Shown in pieces: positions 8,256 through 8,272 of a stretch of 8,272 nucleotides of DNA. Both the position numbers and the translations under genes were made by a program. The notes below the pieces were generated by a model that was not told the origin of the DNA, made no database searches, and saw nothing but the letters and a program-made list of their open reading frames with translations. Each line of letters starts with the position of its first letter. Position 1 is the stretch's first letter. Source of the DNA: Oxalobacteraceae bacterium UBA6704 (GTDB taxonomy: Bacteria > Pseudomonadota > Gammaproteobacteria > Burkholderiales > Burkholderiaceae_D); contig DKJA01000190.1 of assembly GCA_002454505.1 (NCBI GenBank), positions 22,766-31,037 on the forward strand, in the 5' to 3' direction.

Positions 8256-8272
8256 GTCAAGAACAACCCCGG
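8256..8272. repeat. Edge of another copy of the palindromic repeat family
   Basis: GTCAA followed by CAACCCCGG, just after the sigma gene stop, matches in reverse orientation the CCGGGGTTG (3540-3548) and TTGAC (3558-3562) of the block after ppsR, with a spacer six bases shorter. The window ends before a GGGGACAG core could be seen, so this is a partial and tentative assignment. Confidence 0.4.

Overview
The window looks like chromosome from a GC-rich betaproteobacterium, most likely Oxalobacteraceae (Massilia/Duganella/Pseudoduganella type). The reasons are a divergent ppsA/ppsR pair, a PEP-CTERM surface protein, a Tat-exported short-chain dehydrogenase, an ECF41-type sigma factor, and short palindromes built on GGGGACAGTCCCC between genes. 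The genus is an inference from gene content and style, not from an alignment.

Layout. Positions 1-26 hold a small palindromic repeat. ppsA (phosphoenolpyruvate synthase, minus, 27-2465) and ppsR (its regulatory kinase/phosphorylase, plus, 2639-3493) diverge from a 173-bp intergenic region. A block of palindromes (3498-3623) separates ppsR from a secreted M28-family metallopeptidase (plus, 3672-5303). That gene converges on a small PEP-CTERM protein (minus, 5379-6008), and a 23-bp-stem hairpin lies between the two stops. A further minus-strand gene, a Tat-signal short-chain dehydrogenase (6201-7220), ends at a strong intrinsic terminator. It diverges from an ECF41/SigJ-type sigma factor (plus, 7383-8249), and the intergenic region between them is rich in TGTC/GACA half-sites. 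The last bases (8256-8272) look like the start of another copy of the repeat family.

How the parts work together. PpsR is expected to switch PpsA off and on by phosphorylating a threonine two residues before the catalytic histidine. That Thr-Cys-His triad is intact here (Thr437, Cys438, His439). The sigma factor has the fused C-terminal SnoaL-like domain and both signature motifs of ECF41 (DGGGK and NPDKL). Its own upstream region contains a match to the known ECF41 promoter, TGTCACA, 16 bases, CGTC, which implies autoregulation. The divergent exported dehydrogenase is the natural candidate partner, but no ECF41 promoter was seen facing it. The peptidase and the PEP-CTERM protein appear to be independent single-gene units.

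The most interesting points are the ECF41 promoter with its operator-like inverted repeats, the Tat-exported dehydrogenase beside it, and the dispersed palindromic repeat. No CRISPR array, transposase, tRNA or rRNA was seen. No stretch over 300 bases lacks a gene.
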